A stretch of DNA of 64,000 bases, taken from Euborellia annulipes. Taxonomy: Eukaryota > Arthropoda > Insecta > Dermaptera > Anisolabididae. Where the stretch lies: assembly GCA_023213315.1 (NCBI GenBank), contig JAKCPI010027501.1:62001-126000 (forward strand). The letters are read 5' to 3'. The translations under genes and the position numbers were made by a program. Below the pieces are notes generated by a model. It had not been told where the DNA came from and ran no database searches. It saw nothing but the letters and a program-made list of their open reading frames with translations. This document shows positions 1 through 13,600 of the stretch, one piece after another. How positions within the stretch are numbered: the stretch's first letter is position 1; every line of letters starts with the position of its first letter.

Positions 1-900
1 TTTGCCCCTCGGTAGCTGAGGGCATTTAAAGTTTATAAGTTAAATATACCGTATATTTTTAAACTACAATAATACCGATGGCTATCTGGTGGACGTACAA
101 CGCGCTGGGTCCCCGGGAGGTTTCGCAGCGCTTGGCATTACTAAAAGTTTATTACTCTTTTGATTTAAGTTCTTTTTCCGTCATATTAGATCAATGTGCT
201 TTTATATAAGTTGATATTTTATAGAATAATTTTTCCTCCCCTTAGGAGGAGAGTGTAGAAGAATGAGGTGTACTCTTGCCCATGACAAAGGCGAATACAA
301 GCGGGGGTAAAGGGGGTAATTACTCCCCCTCCCCCCAGATTTGAGAAATTTTTTTTTTTTGAAAATTAAATTTTATTTTTAATATAAAATTCTAAAAATT
401 GATACCTAAAAATTTGATTTGTATTTATATTCTGGTAAACAAGTACAGAATGCACCTTTAAATTACCGAAAGTAAGAGAAAATCGTGTGCTGTGCGGCCA
501 GGGACACCAGATTACCCCCCACCCCCTCCCCCGAAAAACTCCTCTGGATCCGCTCTTGGCCCATGGACATGTTTTTATTGTTAGATAAATTTTGATTAAA
601 CTGAATTTGAGACTAGTCTTCTTAACTTAAAGTTTGAAACCCTTTTGCCTTAATCTTCTCGATATTTCGGCTAATCTAAGGCTAATATCTATCTATCTCA
701 TCTGTCTCAAAGTATTTTATGGTGTTTTCGATTTATTACTTCAAAACCGCCCCAGAGTGAACCCTGCACATGCAATCTCCCCGTCATTCCACAACCTGCC
801 ATCCTCTATAACAATGAAACCTAATCTTTGCTAAACAGAATACTTTATTAGTATTACTATACTTCTACTCTTACTCAAAAATTTATATCTTTATTTGCAG
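1..900. other. AT-rich DNA upstream of the GPCR exons
   Basis: No coding exon could be supported here. The missing 5' exon of the GPCR (signal peptide) should lie to the left of position 901, but no donor-bounded open stretch with a signal peptide was recognised, so it is probably outside the window. Positions 1-135 carry a moderately GC-rich repeat fragment (motif ggtagc, CGATGGCTA) whose words recur near 5985, 15900 and 41310. Positions 286-558 are a short hAT-like element, listed separately. Confidence 0.5.
286..558. mobile_element. hAT-like MITE, CAAGGGCG family
   Basis: The ends are degenerate inverted repeats (CAAAGGCGAATACAAG on the left, GGATCCGCTCTTG on the right), followed inward by C-runs. 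The flanks GCCCATGA (278-285) and GCCCATGG (559-566) agree at 7 of 8 positions, as expected for an 8-bp hAT target duplication. The element has no reading frame. Positions 466-515 contain a half copy of the hairpin (GTGTGCTGTGCG...CACCAGAT) that marks the double-hairpin family elsewhere in the window. The sister copy at 55720-55986 has the same layout in the opposite orientation. Confidence 0.7.
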
Positions 901-1694
901 AATTAACTCGCGGAGAGCATTGCTTGGCGCTTCACGATGGTCCAGAATCGAGACATATCATTCGCACCTGCATGCCTCGTTCTGAGGCCTGTACTTCAGG
1001 TCGCACTTGTGTACGTCGATGCTGCAAAGATGGAGAGAGTTATTATGGCTCAGTAGCAAAGTGCCGACCTCATTGGCAATCCTTCCCGATTACCATTTAT
1101 GAAAAATGTAAGCAAAGAACTAACTTCACTTGTTGCTTCAAAAATCACCTGTTGAATACATTAATATCTACATTTTATTATTAAAATTATAAGATAAACT
1201 CATCTTTTGTAACTAACTAGGTATTTTATTCTTGTTTGAATTTCAAAACTAATAGGCTTAATAATATATAATTAATTATAATGACAAAAACGCCTAAACG
1301 AGTATAAGTGTAAAATGCTTACTTGATTAATTTAAATTTGAGTCTGTGAGAAATACAGAAATTTTTAATTAATTTTATTATTTTTTTATCAAAACTTTTA
1401 AATTCCTCATTTAGTTAAATTTTGACATCCGTTTTATTTAAATTCGTTATGAAATTTATTTTTTTCTTTATATTCTAGATGCACTATATTTAAAACCATA
1501 TAACCCAAACCCTTTTGGCACTGCAATTTCACATGGGATTTCTTGTAAAAAATATATATTAAACCAAGATGATCCAAATGAAAAATGGAGTATGTTAAAC
1601 GATGGTACACTTCAAATGGGAAGAAATTTTAAACAAATACCTTATAATCTATTTTGTATTGATAATATGCAACTGGACCGTCTAGCCATAAAAG
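901..1694 (+). CDS. Extracellular-domain exons of the Methuselah-like receptor
   Basis: Exons 901-1107 and 1479-1694 are joined in phase 1 across a 371-bp intron. Together they encode a secreted-type, cysteine-rich stretch with at least eleven Cys, counting the one split across the junction region. The paired Cys in RRCCKDGES and the glycine in NDGTLQ match the Methuselah ectodomain pattern. The first exon opens with two bases of a split codon, so another coding exon must precede it. The exon ending at 1694 joins to 3379 in phase 1 and leads directly into the first membrane segment. Confidence 0.85.
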
Positions 1695-4600
1695 GTAAGA
1701 TTATTTAAAAAAAAAATAAATATTTGCATATTTTAAAAATAAATATTTTTACTCAAATTATTTGAATAAGTGAATGAATTTTAATATGCTAGGAAGAAAG
1801 AAAAATAATTTTCCTCATTAAGGATATGGTAAAAATAACATTAGTCTTAATTATATATGGGTTAATTTAATATGTAGAGTCTAAAATAATTGTTATTCAA
1901 CTCCTGATTATGTATTTAACTAAAGGTTTTATGATAGGTCTATCCTTTATTTTTTATTGGCCATTAAAGATCTCATTATGTTAACAACATAGCCCACACA
2001 ATTTGTTCGTATTTTTTTTACCGACCATCTCCTATAAGGGGAGGTTTGTAATTATAACCGAGAACCAATTTTATAGATACGACAATACCATCAACTAAAT
2101 TCAACATAAAATCGCTTTGTGAGCAGGAAAATTAAGACAAACTAACTATGAATATTTATTTTATTGCGTCAAACGTTTGTATAATATTCAGGGCTTTCCA
2201 TGGGTCAATAATCGTGAACCTTATTGGGAAGTGAGTAAATTTTTGTTTATTATTTTTTCTTTATTACTAGTCCATGGGCCACTACAAGTCACTGGCGTCA
2301 TTATTAATTGATATATTATTAAAATTAATACGCCACGCGAGGATTAAATCTTTCCCTTCAATGAAATTCACCCTTCTTAAACGGTGTAATAAGTAAAATG
2401 AAAATGTAATTTAAAAAAAAAAGTTTTTTTAATCATCATTAACAAGTTCAAACTAAAATGTCATGAAGCCTATGAAATATACAGTAAAATCATAATTATA
2501 ATTTTTAAAAAATTATGTTTAGCAGATTATAGGTTCCATCAGTACGGCATTTTTCAACTTTGCCCAACAACCGTAGGTTGGGTAGGTAAAGTTTGTTTGT
2601 ACAATGAACTACCGGAGGGGTTCCCAAACTTTTTCGGTCCCCGGTTCCCTTAATATATAGGAATTATTTCGTGGCTCCCCATGTCAGATCTCTGAACAAA
2701 CCTTATGTTACTAATAGTTTTATTTCATTTCAAATTCAGATATATCTGCCTCTTATATTTGTAATTTTATTTAATAAATAATTAAAACTCCTTACTTCAA
2801 CTAATAGCAAAAAATTAAAATATTTTGGGCCGGCGATCTAGGATAAAGGTAGTCCACTCCCCGCGAAAGCGTGGAGGTCCTGGTTCGACTCCAGAGGGCG
2901 CAATATTTGCCCAATCAAACACAAACTTATCTCGCAAATTTGTTATCTTAAACGATATATTGACTTGCTTATTTACAGTCTATTTGAGCATTGTTTGAAA
3001 AAAATTCCATCTCTTTTCAAACAACGCTCTACCTATTTAATATATTTGTTTAGGAAAATTTTCACGCCGCCCTAAGAGAAAGAAATCCGCGGCGCACAGT
3101 TTGGGAAAGATTAATCTACCGTATTATTTATGATGTGTCTATTAATATTTTTGAATTATAAAAAATAATTGATTATTAAAGAAACAAGAAACAACAACTT
3201 AAAATATTTTTATTCAAATTAAAAATACAATAATCAAAAAAAGCTGAGGCAAAAGAGAGCCCCTATTTTCACTCGCTGTTTTTTATAATTTTAGTAAAAC
3301 TATTTATTTATTTTTACTTTTATCAATATGACATTAGTGATCACGCTACTAGATAATACTATACTTTTTTCTTCCCAGGAATGGCTGGAATGCTCTGCGG
3401 AGTTGATTCAAATCCTCTCATAGACATTATCTGGGCTATAGGAATGGGCATTTCTGCTTTCTTTCTTCTCCTAACACTCATCGTTTATATACTTATTCCT
3501 CGATTGCACAATCTACATGGCAAAACTTTAGTCTGTTACGCACTTTGGTTGATGTCTTCTTATACAATATTAGCAATTTTTTACGTGGATACGGTTAAAG
3601 GAGTACCCTGCGTATTTTTAGGTATTGTTTATTTATAAATATCTTAATAAAAGAAAAAATTCAAAAATTAAAAAAAAAAAAAAATTATTTTTGAAAAAAC
3701 AAAAAAATTGTTAAATTACTACTAAAATTTTTGAAAAATTTTGAACAAAATGATTTTTTTTTTAAATTTTTATTTATTATTTTTCAATTAGCATACCATA
3801 TTTATTTCTCAATTAATTTTTTCCATCTTTTTTTTAGGATTTTTTGCCTACTTTTCATTTATGTCTGCATCTTCTTGGATGAATGTCATGTGTTTTGATA
3901 TTTGGTGGACACTCGGGTTCGTATTTAAAAAAAAAATAATCATTAATTTTTTTTTTATTAATCTATATTATTTCGCATGAACTAGCATATTTTAATGAGT
4001 ATAGTAATAAAATAATTTCAAAATTAGAGAAATTAGTTCTGGTTGAATTTTCTTCTTATATAATATATACTATGGAAATCTGATTAAAAATTCATAATAT
4101 TAGCTATTTTAAAATCTCTATAAAAACACTTCCATTTCATATTATATTAATACAAATATTAAATCGTTTACATTAACTTTAAATATCGATTGTGTTTAAT
4201 ATATTTGAATAATTATGCAAATACAGTTATACTTCGCATAGTTCGCTTCCACCGATTGTTTATAACCGGACTAATCGAGTTTGTATTGGTGTTTAAATTT
4301 TTGTAATTTCATTTCAAAAATTTATTTTTTATAACCTCTTGACATATACCTATATTAATATTTGTTCTTTCGAGAATGAAGCGAATTTTTCGATGTATTA
4401 ATATAATGAAATTATTTTGCGCTCTCTTTTCAACTTCACTTTTCTTTATGTCTTCTTCTTCTTCTATCCTCGCCCTTATTATTCCCGCGGGGTCGGCTTT
4501 TCTTTATGTATTGGCCCCAAATCATGAGCAATCGAACATTTTTGCGGGGCTTTCATACGAATGAAAAAATCTGTATTTAAATTTCGATTCTTTATTTATT

Positions 4601-7600
4601 AGCAACACATTTAATTAGATTTTTGCTAAATGAAAAATTTTATATTTATTTTATAGGCCTGCCTTTAAAGGCGAAATTCTCAACAAGTTTGAATCCTTAT
4701 GTGATGCGTTATTTATTTTTTTATACTGGGAAGATTTGTTAATCTTTTTGTTCCGTTTCCATGTTGGTCCCTCCCTAAGAAAGCTCCTCGCCCCAAGAAA
4801 AATTGAGACAATATTGAGCCTTCCAGGCCCCTTGGAGGATGACTGCCCCTATGCCCCCCCCCTCAGCCAAAATTTTCATTCGTTATTGAATTATTATTGG
4901 CTAACCTAACTTTCAAAATAATAACAATTCTGCTCTAACTCTTACCTAGACGGGTATGAGCGCGTTAACCAACTTTATTCAAAATTTGAATTTTTATTTT
5001 AGTAAGTTTGTTTTAATTTTGATATTTTGCCGAGACTCCTGAGAAATTATTATAATATATTTTTTTGAAAAATACGGGTTTATTGAACCGAATTGATTGT
5101 AGATCAAGGAAGATCAATTTATTCTAATAACCATCGGCCAAAAATTAAATAATTTTATAAAATTTCTACTTGCTTCTCTACTTCTACTGCTTATCTACTT
5201 TGTCATATTGGATGGGAGTAAGTGACGATTTGCAAAACATTTATTGCTTGTACAGAGGATGATTCCATCTGACTGAGATCGAAATATTTACAAAATTTTT
5301 AAAATTATTTAATTTTTGGCGTCGCGACGGTCCTTAGAATAAATTAATACGGGTTTATATTAAATTTGAATTTGGGAAGGGGACGTCATATTCTCTTCAC
5401 TCTTGACTAGTTTGCTCAATTATAACTTCAATAGCATCTATATTAGATGAGAATTCTAATTGTCACTATTTCAAATTCTATTATTTTATATTTTATTTTC
5501 ATAAGAACTTCCGTTTTACGTAATTTTATATATACATTTATAATATATTTAATTAACTCTGTAAAATTATATAATTTCTATAGATTATTTTTTATACATA
5601 AAACAAAAAACCCAAAAATTATTCTTGAGCAGGAAATCATTAACTAACAAGATCCTTTGAACCTGGATGTCATAATACACAATAGCAGCTTTTTTTATTC
5701 GCCCTCTTTTAACTCTTTTCCGTAAATATTTCTTTTTTCTGACTGTAAACATTAATCATAGCACTCAGAAATAATAGACAAGCTTTAATATGAGATTGAA
5801 ACCTCTGTCCAATTTTGTAAAGAAACAACATAACATTACATTTATATAAATAAACCGAACGTATTACACCTTCTAAAAACAATTCAAAGCTGGAGGGCCT
5901 GGCAAAAGAGAAGAGCAACAGGACCAAGATAGTTGCTTCAAAGCAGGGCTTAATCTTGGATTGGTGGCCCCTAAAAACAAGCGTGTGGAACGCTCCCGGT
6001 ACCCGTCCATTCGAAAAAAAAATATATTCAATATAAATGTTGGCCTCAGTAGTCGAAAGGGAATATTTAAAAAAAAAATTCAAAATAAAGCTTTTTTAAG
6101 GTTATTTTGTTGAATCAAGTATCTTCATTTTTATAATAGCCTTCTCTAAATTTACCATGTGGCGTATAAATTAGCTCGTTACGCTGGGAAGGTTTCCTTT
6201 GACGCCCCTAATTTGTAAATTTTTTTTGAAAAGAGATACTATATGTTTTACAATCGCCAAAAACATCGGAGATGAAAAGGGGCGCCTCGCATATTTTTGC
6301 CCAGCGTCGAGGTGAAATCAAAAAATGGCCTCGCTTTTCTGATTTATATAAAAGCGAGGAAATATTTTCACTTAAATAAAACCCCTACAGAATTTTATTT
6401 GTTTCATATATCCTCGCTTTTATATAAATCAGAAAAGCGAGGCGCATTTTTTTGATTTCACCTCGACGCTGGGCAAAAATAATGCGAGGCGCCCCTTTTG
6501 CATCTCCGATGTTTTTGGCTGAGATTTCACTTCTTTTTGTGAAATATTGCATTTAAATATTATTTAATAATTTTTGTTTATTAAATATTAAGTTATCCCA
6601 TGAATAGATATTTTAATATGCATTCCAAACAGTAAAAAATAAATACATCATTTGGTATTAATTCAAAACGATAAACATAGGATTTCACCAAATTTTATAA
6701 AATTTTAAGTTTTTTATATTTGTTATGTTGGTAAAATGTAAATACATCGTTTGGTATCTATTCAAAACGATAAACATAGGATTTCTCCAAATTTTATAAA
6801 ATTTTAGGTTTTTTATTTTTGTTATGTTAGTAGGATGTAAATACATCGTTTGGTATCTATTCAAAATGATAAACATAGAATTTCACCAAATTTTATAAAA
6901 TTTTAGGTTTTTTATTTTTGTTATGTTAGTAGGATGTAAATACATCGTTTGGTATCTATTCAAAACGATAAACATAGGATTTCCCTAAATTTTATAAAAT
7001 TTTAGGTTTTTTATTTTTGTTATGTTGGTAGAATGTAAATACATCGTTTGGTATCCATTCAAAACGATAAACATAGGATTTCCCTAAATTTTATAAAATT
7101 TTAGGTTTTTATTGTTGTTATGTTGGTAGAATGTAAATACATCGTTTGGTATCTATTCAAAACGATAAACATAGGATTTCCCTAAATTTTATAAAATTTT
7201 AGGATTTTTATTGTTGTTATGTTGGTAGAATGTAAATACATCGTTTGGTATCCATTCAAAACGATAAACATAGGATTTCTCCAAATTTTATAAAATTTTA
7301 GGTTTTTTATTTTTGTTATGTTAGTAGGATGTAAATACATCGTTTGGTATCTATTCAAAACGATAAACATAGGATTTCACCAAATTTTATAAAATTTTAG
7401 GTTTTTTATTTTTGTTATGTTGGTAGCACTTCTTCTTAACACGTTAATCTATTGTATTTCTATCTGAATGGATTTATCCTAAAAATTGTTATTCCATTAG
7501 GGATGAAAATTACTAATATTAATATAGACCCTATATGTTCCTAGATGACGTCATCAGGGAGCAAAATAGTCAAAATTGTCTTTTCGCCATGTTAAAGATA

Positions 7601-10600
7601 GGACAAATTTGAAATTTTGAATGCCTCTCAAAAAGTCACTTTTGATCCAAAATGAAATTTTATATCAAAGGTATCGGGTTTTTGATAGTATCTATTTGTA
7701 TTTTAAATTTCATCCAAATCGGTCCAGCAGGGAAACCTGTAGCTTTGTCTAAAAATTTGAAAATTGAAGAAAAGAATGAAAAAAAAAAAAAGAAAAAAAA
7801 GAAAAAAAAAAAAAAAAGGAAAAATAAGAGACTAACTTTTGACCTTCCGAAATCGGCAAAATCTCAACTTTGAGCCTCTGCCATTCTTTTTGGGACTGGA
7901 ATTTTTTTTTGAATTTGTGCTCAAAATAATCCTTATTTATTCTAGTTTAATATAAAAAAATTTGGCTCCGATATCTTAAAAACTTTTTGAGATATTCGCC
8001 CAGAAAGAAAAAGTTTCTCAAAAAAATTTTTTCACGTCCCTATCTTTTATTAAGGATTTAAAATCATTCTTGATAATATAGTCTAGGGACGACTCGTCCA
8101 TCTAAATGCAATGGGCCATTGGCATCTATTGGAATGTCAACTAAATGGTAGTATTAAGAGTTTCTTTGCTTTCTTTTGCTTTTCACATGCTCGGCGACGA
8201 GTCGCTCCCGCGACTCTTGATTTTTGTTTGTTAAATGATTTTTGATGAGTTTTCTTTTAATTTTTCTCAGGCAGAACTTTTGCTAAATACCTTTCAATGT
8301 TTTGCGTTTGTTACTTTCTCTTACCGTATTTTTTCATATGATTGCCCCCACCCCCTCCGAATAAAATTTATTATACAAAATTCATATCATTTTAACTTCT
8401 TTTTTTTTAAGTAAATTTTCCCTCGTGACTCAAATAATAATTCCATTTTTCGCTATTGGGAAAATCATTCAACTTTTTTTTTCAAAAGATTTTATAAATT
8501 CAACTTCGAATTGTTATGTCACACTTAGAGAAACCCCCGGGTCTCCTATGTCACAATTAGTAACGTTTTGTCCAGACCCCCCCCCCCCCCCCGCTAACGT
8601 GTTAGGTAATATGTGGTCTACCCCTAATATCTAATGGACTCTCACGAGGCATTAAACACTCGCCCGTTTTTATTAATATACATGTGCACTAATTTGTGCA
8701 GCAACAACAATGACAACTTTGTGGCTAATTAGATTATAAGCCTACAAGAGGATGAACGAATAAAATTTTGTCCGAAACGTCCCCTTTTTTGGCATTCAAA
8801 GGCTCTCTTTATTTGCTGCACCCGTTCTTGCTCTCTTCCAATCCTGTTAAATCTTTAATAAGCTTGTTATTCATCTTCTTAGCAGTGATTTTATAGATTA
8901 ACTTTTATTATTGCTTATACTGTAGGCTATTTTATGCAAATATTGTTGACATAATAAAAATTCTCTTGCAGAGGATCTCATCATTCAGCTCATAGCCATA
9001 CTCCAGGCAATAAACGTAGAAGAGAAAATCATCGTTTTGCTATTTATGCTACCTATGCTTTAGTGGTTTCTACACTTTTGACCTCTATATCTGTTTTCGC
9101 TCAATTCTCTCCGGATTTAATTCCTCCTAAATATGGACCTGGGATTGGAATACACTCCTGCTTTCTTAGTGGTAAATTAATTAACAATTCTTTATTAATA
9201 TTGTAGTTGTTGAGTTATATCAAGGAAGAAGCAGAGAGAGAAAAAACTTTGGCTGCTTATGCAACCCTTCCTTGATATAATTTTTCATTAATTTTATAAT
9301 TGCATTAAAAACTTTTATTTACTTTTACCCTATTATTATTCACCACAAGCCCGAGTGGTGTATTAAATTCAACCTGTTCCAACTCATAAATGAGTTAATC
9401 CATCATTTTCATGAACTTGTTGAATATGCATATTCATAGTAAAAGAAATTATTCAAAAATTAAAAAAAAATTTAATCAAAGCTAAAAAAAATGAGGAAAA
9501 ATATTTCTTTAGTTTACAAAAAAAAAAAAAAAAACCTTAAAATACATCTACCAACTTCATAACATACATCAAATATTTATAAATTTTTATAACATCATAA
9601 TTTGGGTTACTATAATTAGATGAAACCAATGAATTGAGGGAATCACTAACCCCATGATGTATCAAAAACATTTAAAAATAAATTTCGAAGAATGTAATCA
9701 TTCTTTAAATATCTTTTTTACCTAAAAATTATCTGTCATAAGGATTATGTTTAATTTTCCATGTATTTGGAGGTGACGCAAAAGAAGAATATGGCCGATT
9801 GATTAATTTATGTCCTCTCCTCTAGAGCGGCTGTTAAATCATTTACGTCACCCGATATTTAATTCTTTAAGAAACTTGGGTGTTTAGTTAACCTCCTTCT
9901 ACTAAAACTATTATTAGATAGATAATCAAAAAAAAAAATTGATTGTAAAATTTTTGTTTCAGTAAAATATTATAGTGTAATTATCTACCTAATATCGCCG
10001 TTAGCGGTTATGTATTCTGCAAATATTATTTTCTTCATTCTCACCGTGAAGAATTTTTTAAAAATTCGCAACGAAATTGACCGACTACGTGATACAACTA
10101 AAGAAGGGAAAAAACGAAAATTAGCCAACGATATGTCTAAGTAAGTTATAGAAATATAATATATAATATTTTTTTTAACTTAATTTTTGCCTTGACCTAT
10201 ATGAATGTTAAAATTAACTTGGATGAAATTTAATACCATCATCGTTGTTTGCTCTCTCTGTTGTCAAATTAATTAGTGAGGTAGTCAGACATTCTTATTT
10301 TAATCATCCTTTGCAATTCCATTCGCATAGTTAGCTTTATTAAAGGAATTACTTATTTTACAGAAGCTCAAATTCTGTGTGTGTGCATAATTATTAATAG
10401 CGTGATGATCACCGGGTAACAATGAAATATCCGGCGATTGCCGTAAACATACTTTTATTATTTTTGAAACGTGATTGAAATTAAAAACATACTTCCGTTG
10501 TCTGAGAGGAAAATTAAAATAACTCTTATAAACAGTCTTAAAAAAGAACTAATGTATGTCTTTTACATGATCTGGTGATTGGAAAATCCACGTTAAACCC

Positions 10601-13600
10601 CTACCCAAAAAAGGGTCGTGAATTTTTCCTGATTGAACTTCGACGAATATTTGAAATGCTAAATTAATTCCTATCTCGTATGAAGATAGAAAATACGAGT
10701 TTATTTTAAACTTCTTACTCAAACCCTTTGCAGACCTGGAGACGATGCAATCTCCCAGTGTCTATGGGTTGGAGGGTTTATTTTGTTGATTTTAACACCA
10801 AATATAAGTTTTTGAAAATTTCTGGTATTTGAAATAAAAATTATATTTTTAAATTTTTATATTTGATTTCAATAGCCTATGGGGGGGGGTGGTGGAAAAA
10901 AGAAAGGTAGGATAGGATGGTGTAGGTAGTGTAGGATTGAATGGTGAGTGTAAAGTACTCGTGTTTTATGAGACAAAAAGTTAATAAAAAAAAAAATGGG
11001 TGTGACGTAGAAATGTGGTTTCGACACTTACAAAGAAATTTTGTGGAGAAATATTATTGATCCTGGTCATGTTAAAGTGAGTATAGAAGAAGTAATGACA
11101 GAAAATCGTTCTGTTACAAACAAAAGAGAGAAGAATTTATGAAATAAATGATCAAATTTCATAATAATAATAACAATTGGGATGGATGTCGATAAGGTGG
11201 ATTAGGAAGTACGAAGAATTTGGGGTGCTATTGTAACCGTATTTATGATATCTGATATGATGTTAGAAAAAGTGTTGGAAATATTTTATTGTAATAATAA
11301 ATAAAGATAATTAAATGATAAATTAACTAAAAAATTAATAGTAATTAAATATAAAATTAATAATTTTTTTTTTGTACTTAAAAATAATTTAGAAGATTTA
11401 AAAATATCACTGAATGTGTTTGGAGTGACCAATAAATCAGCTCAAAAAATAGATATGAGAGGCTTTGTCGAGAAATTGTTTTGGAGAAAAAAAGAAAAAG
11501 ATAGAGGAAAAATTAAAAGAAGGTCAAATCTGATAGATTGATTCTTCAATAAAATTATTTATAATTTTCACTATATGTCTTTTTTTGGAAAAGAATGAAA
11601 TCGAACTGTTTCATGTTAGATGATGTTTCCATAAACAAAAGTAGATAAATTGTTATTTTTATAAGGAGAAAATTTCATATTTGTGAATATATTAGTGTAT
11701 GTATGTATTATTTATTAATCTAACAATAATGTTTATCGTGGGTTATAACTTTTTTAAATAATACAATTATATAGATGTTTAAATGTTCTTGTCCTTATAT
11801 CATTAAACATATGGTTTATTAAATGGATGATTAAAAGGTAGGATTGAAAGAAAATCCCAATAGCAGGGATGGCGAATCTTTTTGAGACCTGGTTCAAATT
11901 TTGTTCATATTTTTTTTGTACTTAGCTCGTGGGTCACTAATGCCCATTTGCACCAGAGTTAAGTTTAAAAATTTTTAATTGAGTATTTTTAAAACTAAAC
12001 ATCTTTAAAATTATAATTGGATTAAGGGGTAAAAAATATGCCTGGTTAGACGATTTAAACATTTTTAGTGCGCCTATTTCCTCCTTCACGTGTAACTAGG
12101 TGATTTTCTGAGAGAAATGATTAAAATATATTAAAATAAAATAATATTGTGGTTTTTTACTGCATCCGAGCCCTATTAATTAGTATAATAGGCGGTAGCG
12201 AGATGTGTTTATTGGGCCGCCTACCTAAATAAAGTTAGACCGCCCGCCGTGAAGCGTGGAGGTCCTGGTTCGACTCGAGGGGGCCCAATTTTTGCCCAAT
12301 CTTAAGCACAAACTCATCTCACAAATTCGCTATCCTGAAATGATTTATTCAATATCAGAGCCTTCACAGCTCCCTTAGTAAACTTTTAATCTAAGCGTCC
12401 AGGATTCTAGTCCCTGTCCTGGCGATAATTTTAATTATAATATAAAATAAAATCATCTTTTTTTAACTATTCATCTTAATTTAACTAGATTTTAAAGAAA
12501 ACAAATATTCCATAATTGTAATTCATATTAAAGAGATTAAAAAAGAAGGCGTTCACTAAAATGTCATAACCTATTTGCTAATACTCTTCTGACTAATATT
12601 CCTAAAACACCAAAGATGGATTATCTTTGGCTTTTTCAACTATTAAAATCTGATAAGTATGGAAATAGAGATATGAGAGAACACACATTATCTTTGTATC
12701 AAAAAAATTAAAAACTGTCATAAAGCTAATTAATTTTTTCGGAACCCTAAAATGTTCAATAGAAACAAAGTACATGAGTAGGCCCCTATATTAATTAGAG
12801 ATAAAGACTTTTATCACTTTCTAGAAAAATTACGTTTACTAAGCCCACAAAAATAAAAAATAAAAAGCCCACTTGCATTCTTTGGGGGATTAATAGGAAA
12901 GGTTAATTTGGGAATGATGATAAAACTTATATGCCTATTTTTTTATTTCAAATGATAATTCATATTTTATTTAGATTAATTTGGTTATAAATAGATTTAA
13001 ATAAATATAAACCCCGTCCCTATTTATTTAAATTGATTGGTAGCCAATACTAGAATCTATTTAAATAAATTTTTGTCGCATGGGACGGGACGCGAACCCG
13101 CGACCCTTGGAACAAATGTCCAGCACGCTATACCAAGGCCCGAATGCAAGAATTTTATTAATACCGCCGAAAAAATATTAGAATTATTAAAATTACAAAT
13201 TTGTAATATTTTATACAACATAGACAAGAAAAATAGATGTCTCATTCTTTTATATTTAGTCATTTATTATACTAGGCCTCCGATGCTGAGAGACAAGAAA
13301 ATGAATAATAATAAACATTGGGGATTCTTGAAATTAGCTCCCATTTTCCGGGTCAAAAACTTAAAAAATATTTAAAGAAAATAATCAGTAAAATAGAGAA
13401 TACGTAAAAAGTAATTCGGAGAGATAAGTACTACTCGCATAGAGAGTATGAAAGAGTTGAGGACTTAAAAAAATTTCCTACTGTAGTTCAATTTTTAACA
13501 ACTTGCGATATTTTTTTTAAATAGATTTTATTTTAACAATAGGAAGCTAGCCAGGTAGTTAGTCTTCACGAAATGAAACTTTCAACAGAGTTAGTGGAGT

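Larger units (their letters stand above)
3917..8971. other. GPCR intron, 5.1 kb, repeat-filled
   Basis: The intron lies between the TM3 exon and the next loop exon. From left to right it holds AT-rich sequence without recognisable genes (3917-5100), an imperfect inverted repeat at about 5117-5345 (arms near AATTAAATAATTTTA), a repeat fragment at about 5880-6010, a perfect foldback (6256-6519), a 99-bp tandem array (6625-7426), an A/G-rich tract at 7779-7820, and ordinary AT-rich sequence with C-runs to the acceptor at 8971. Small open frames here (4376-4564, 5709-6083) show no family features. Confidence 0.6.

Noticed and set aside
634..834. Open frame just before the first GPCR exon as a possible signal-peptide exon
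   Set aside because: It has no donor in a matching phase, no clear signal peptide followed by the Methuselah ectodomain, and ends in a stop before the acceptor at 900.
4376..4564. 62-codon plus-strand frame with hydrophobic Ser-rich sequence
   Set aside because: Intronic, low complexity, no splice sites that would join it to the receptor.
5709..6083. 124-codon minus-strand open frame
   Set aside because: AT-driven hydrophobic composition, runs through a repeat fragment also seen at 41300, and no conserved words or splice context.
6685..7370. Repetitive minus-strand open frames that look like a small repeat protein
   Set aside because: They are the 99-bp tandem array translated. The frame breaks at the 98-bp unit and there is no start, splice or family signal.
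6625..7426. CRISPR array
   Set aside because: The units are continuous 99-bp tandem repeats without unique spacers, and this is a eukaryotic intron.
8772..8790. Another hammerhead-like site (CCGAAACGTCCCC)
   Set aside because: There is no CTGANGA core and no stem II upstream. A single GAAACGTC word can occur by chance.
10870..11540. Possible decayed gene in purine-rich sequence
   Set aside because: Short frames with frequent stops, no family words and no splice borders. Could be an old transposon, but nothing supports a call.
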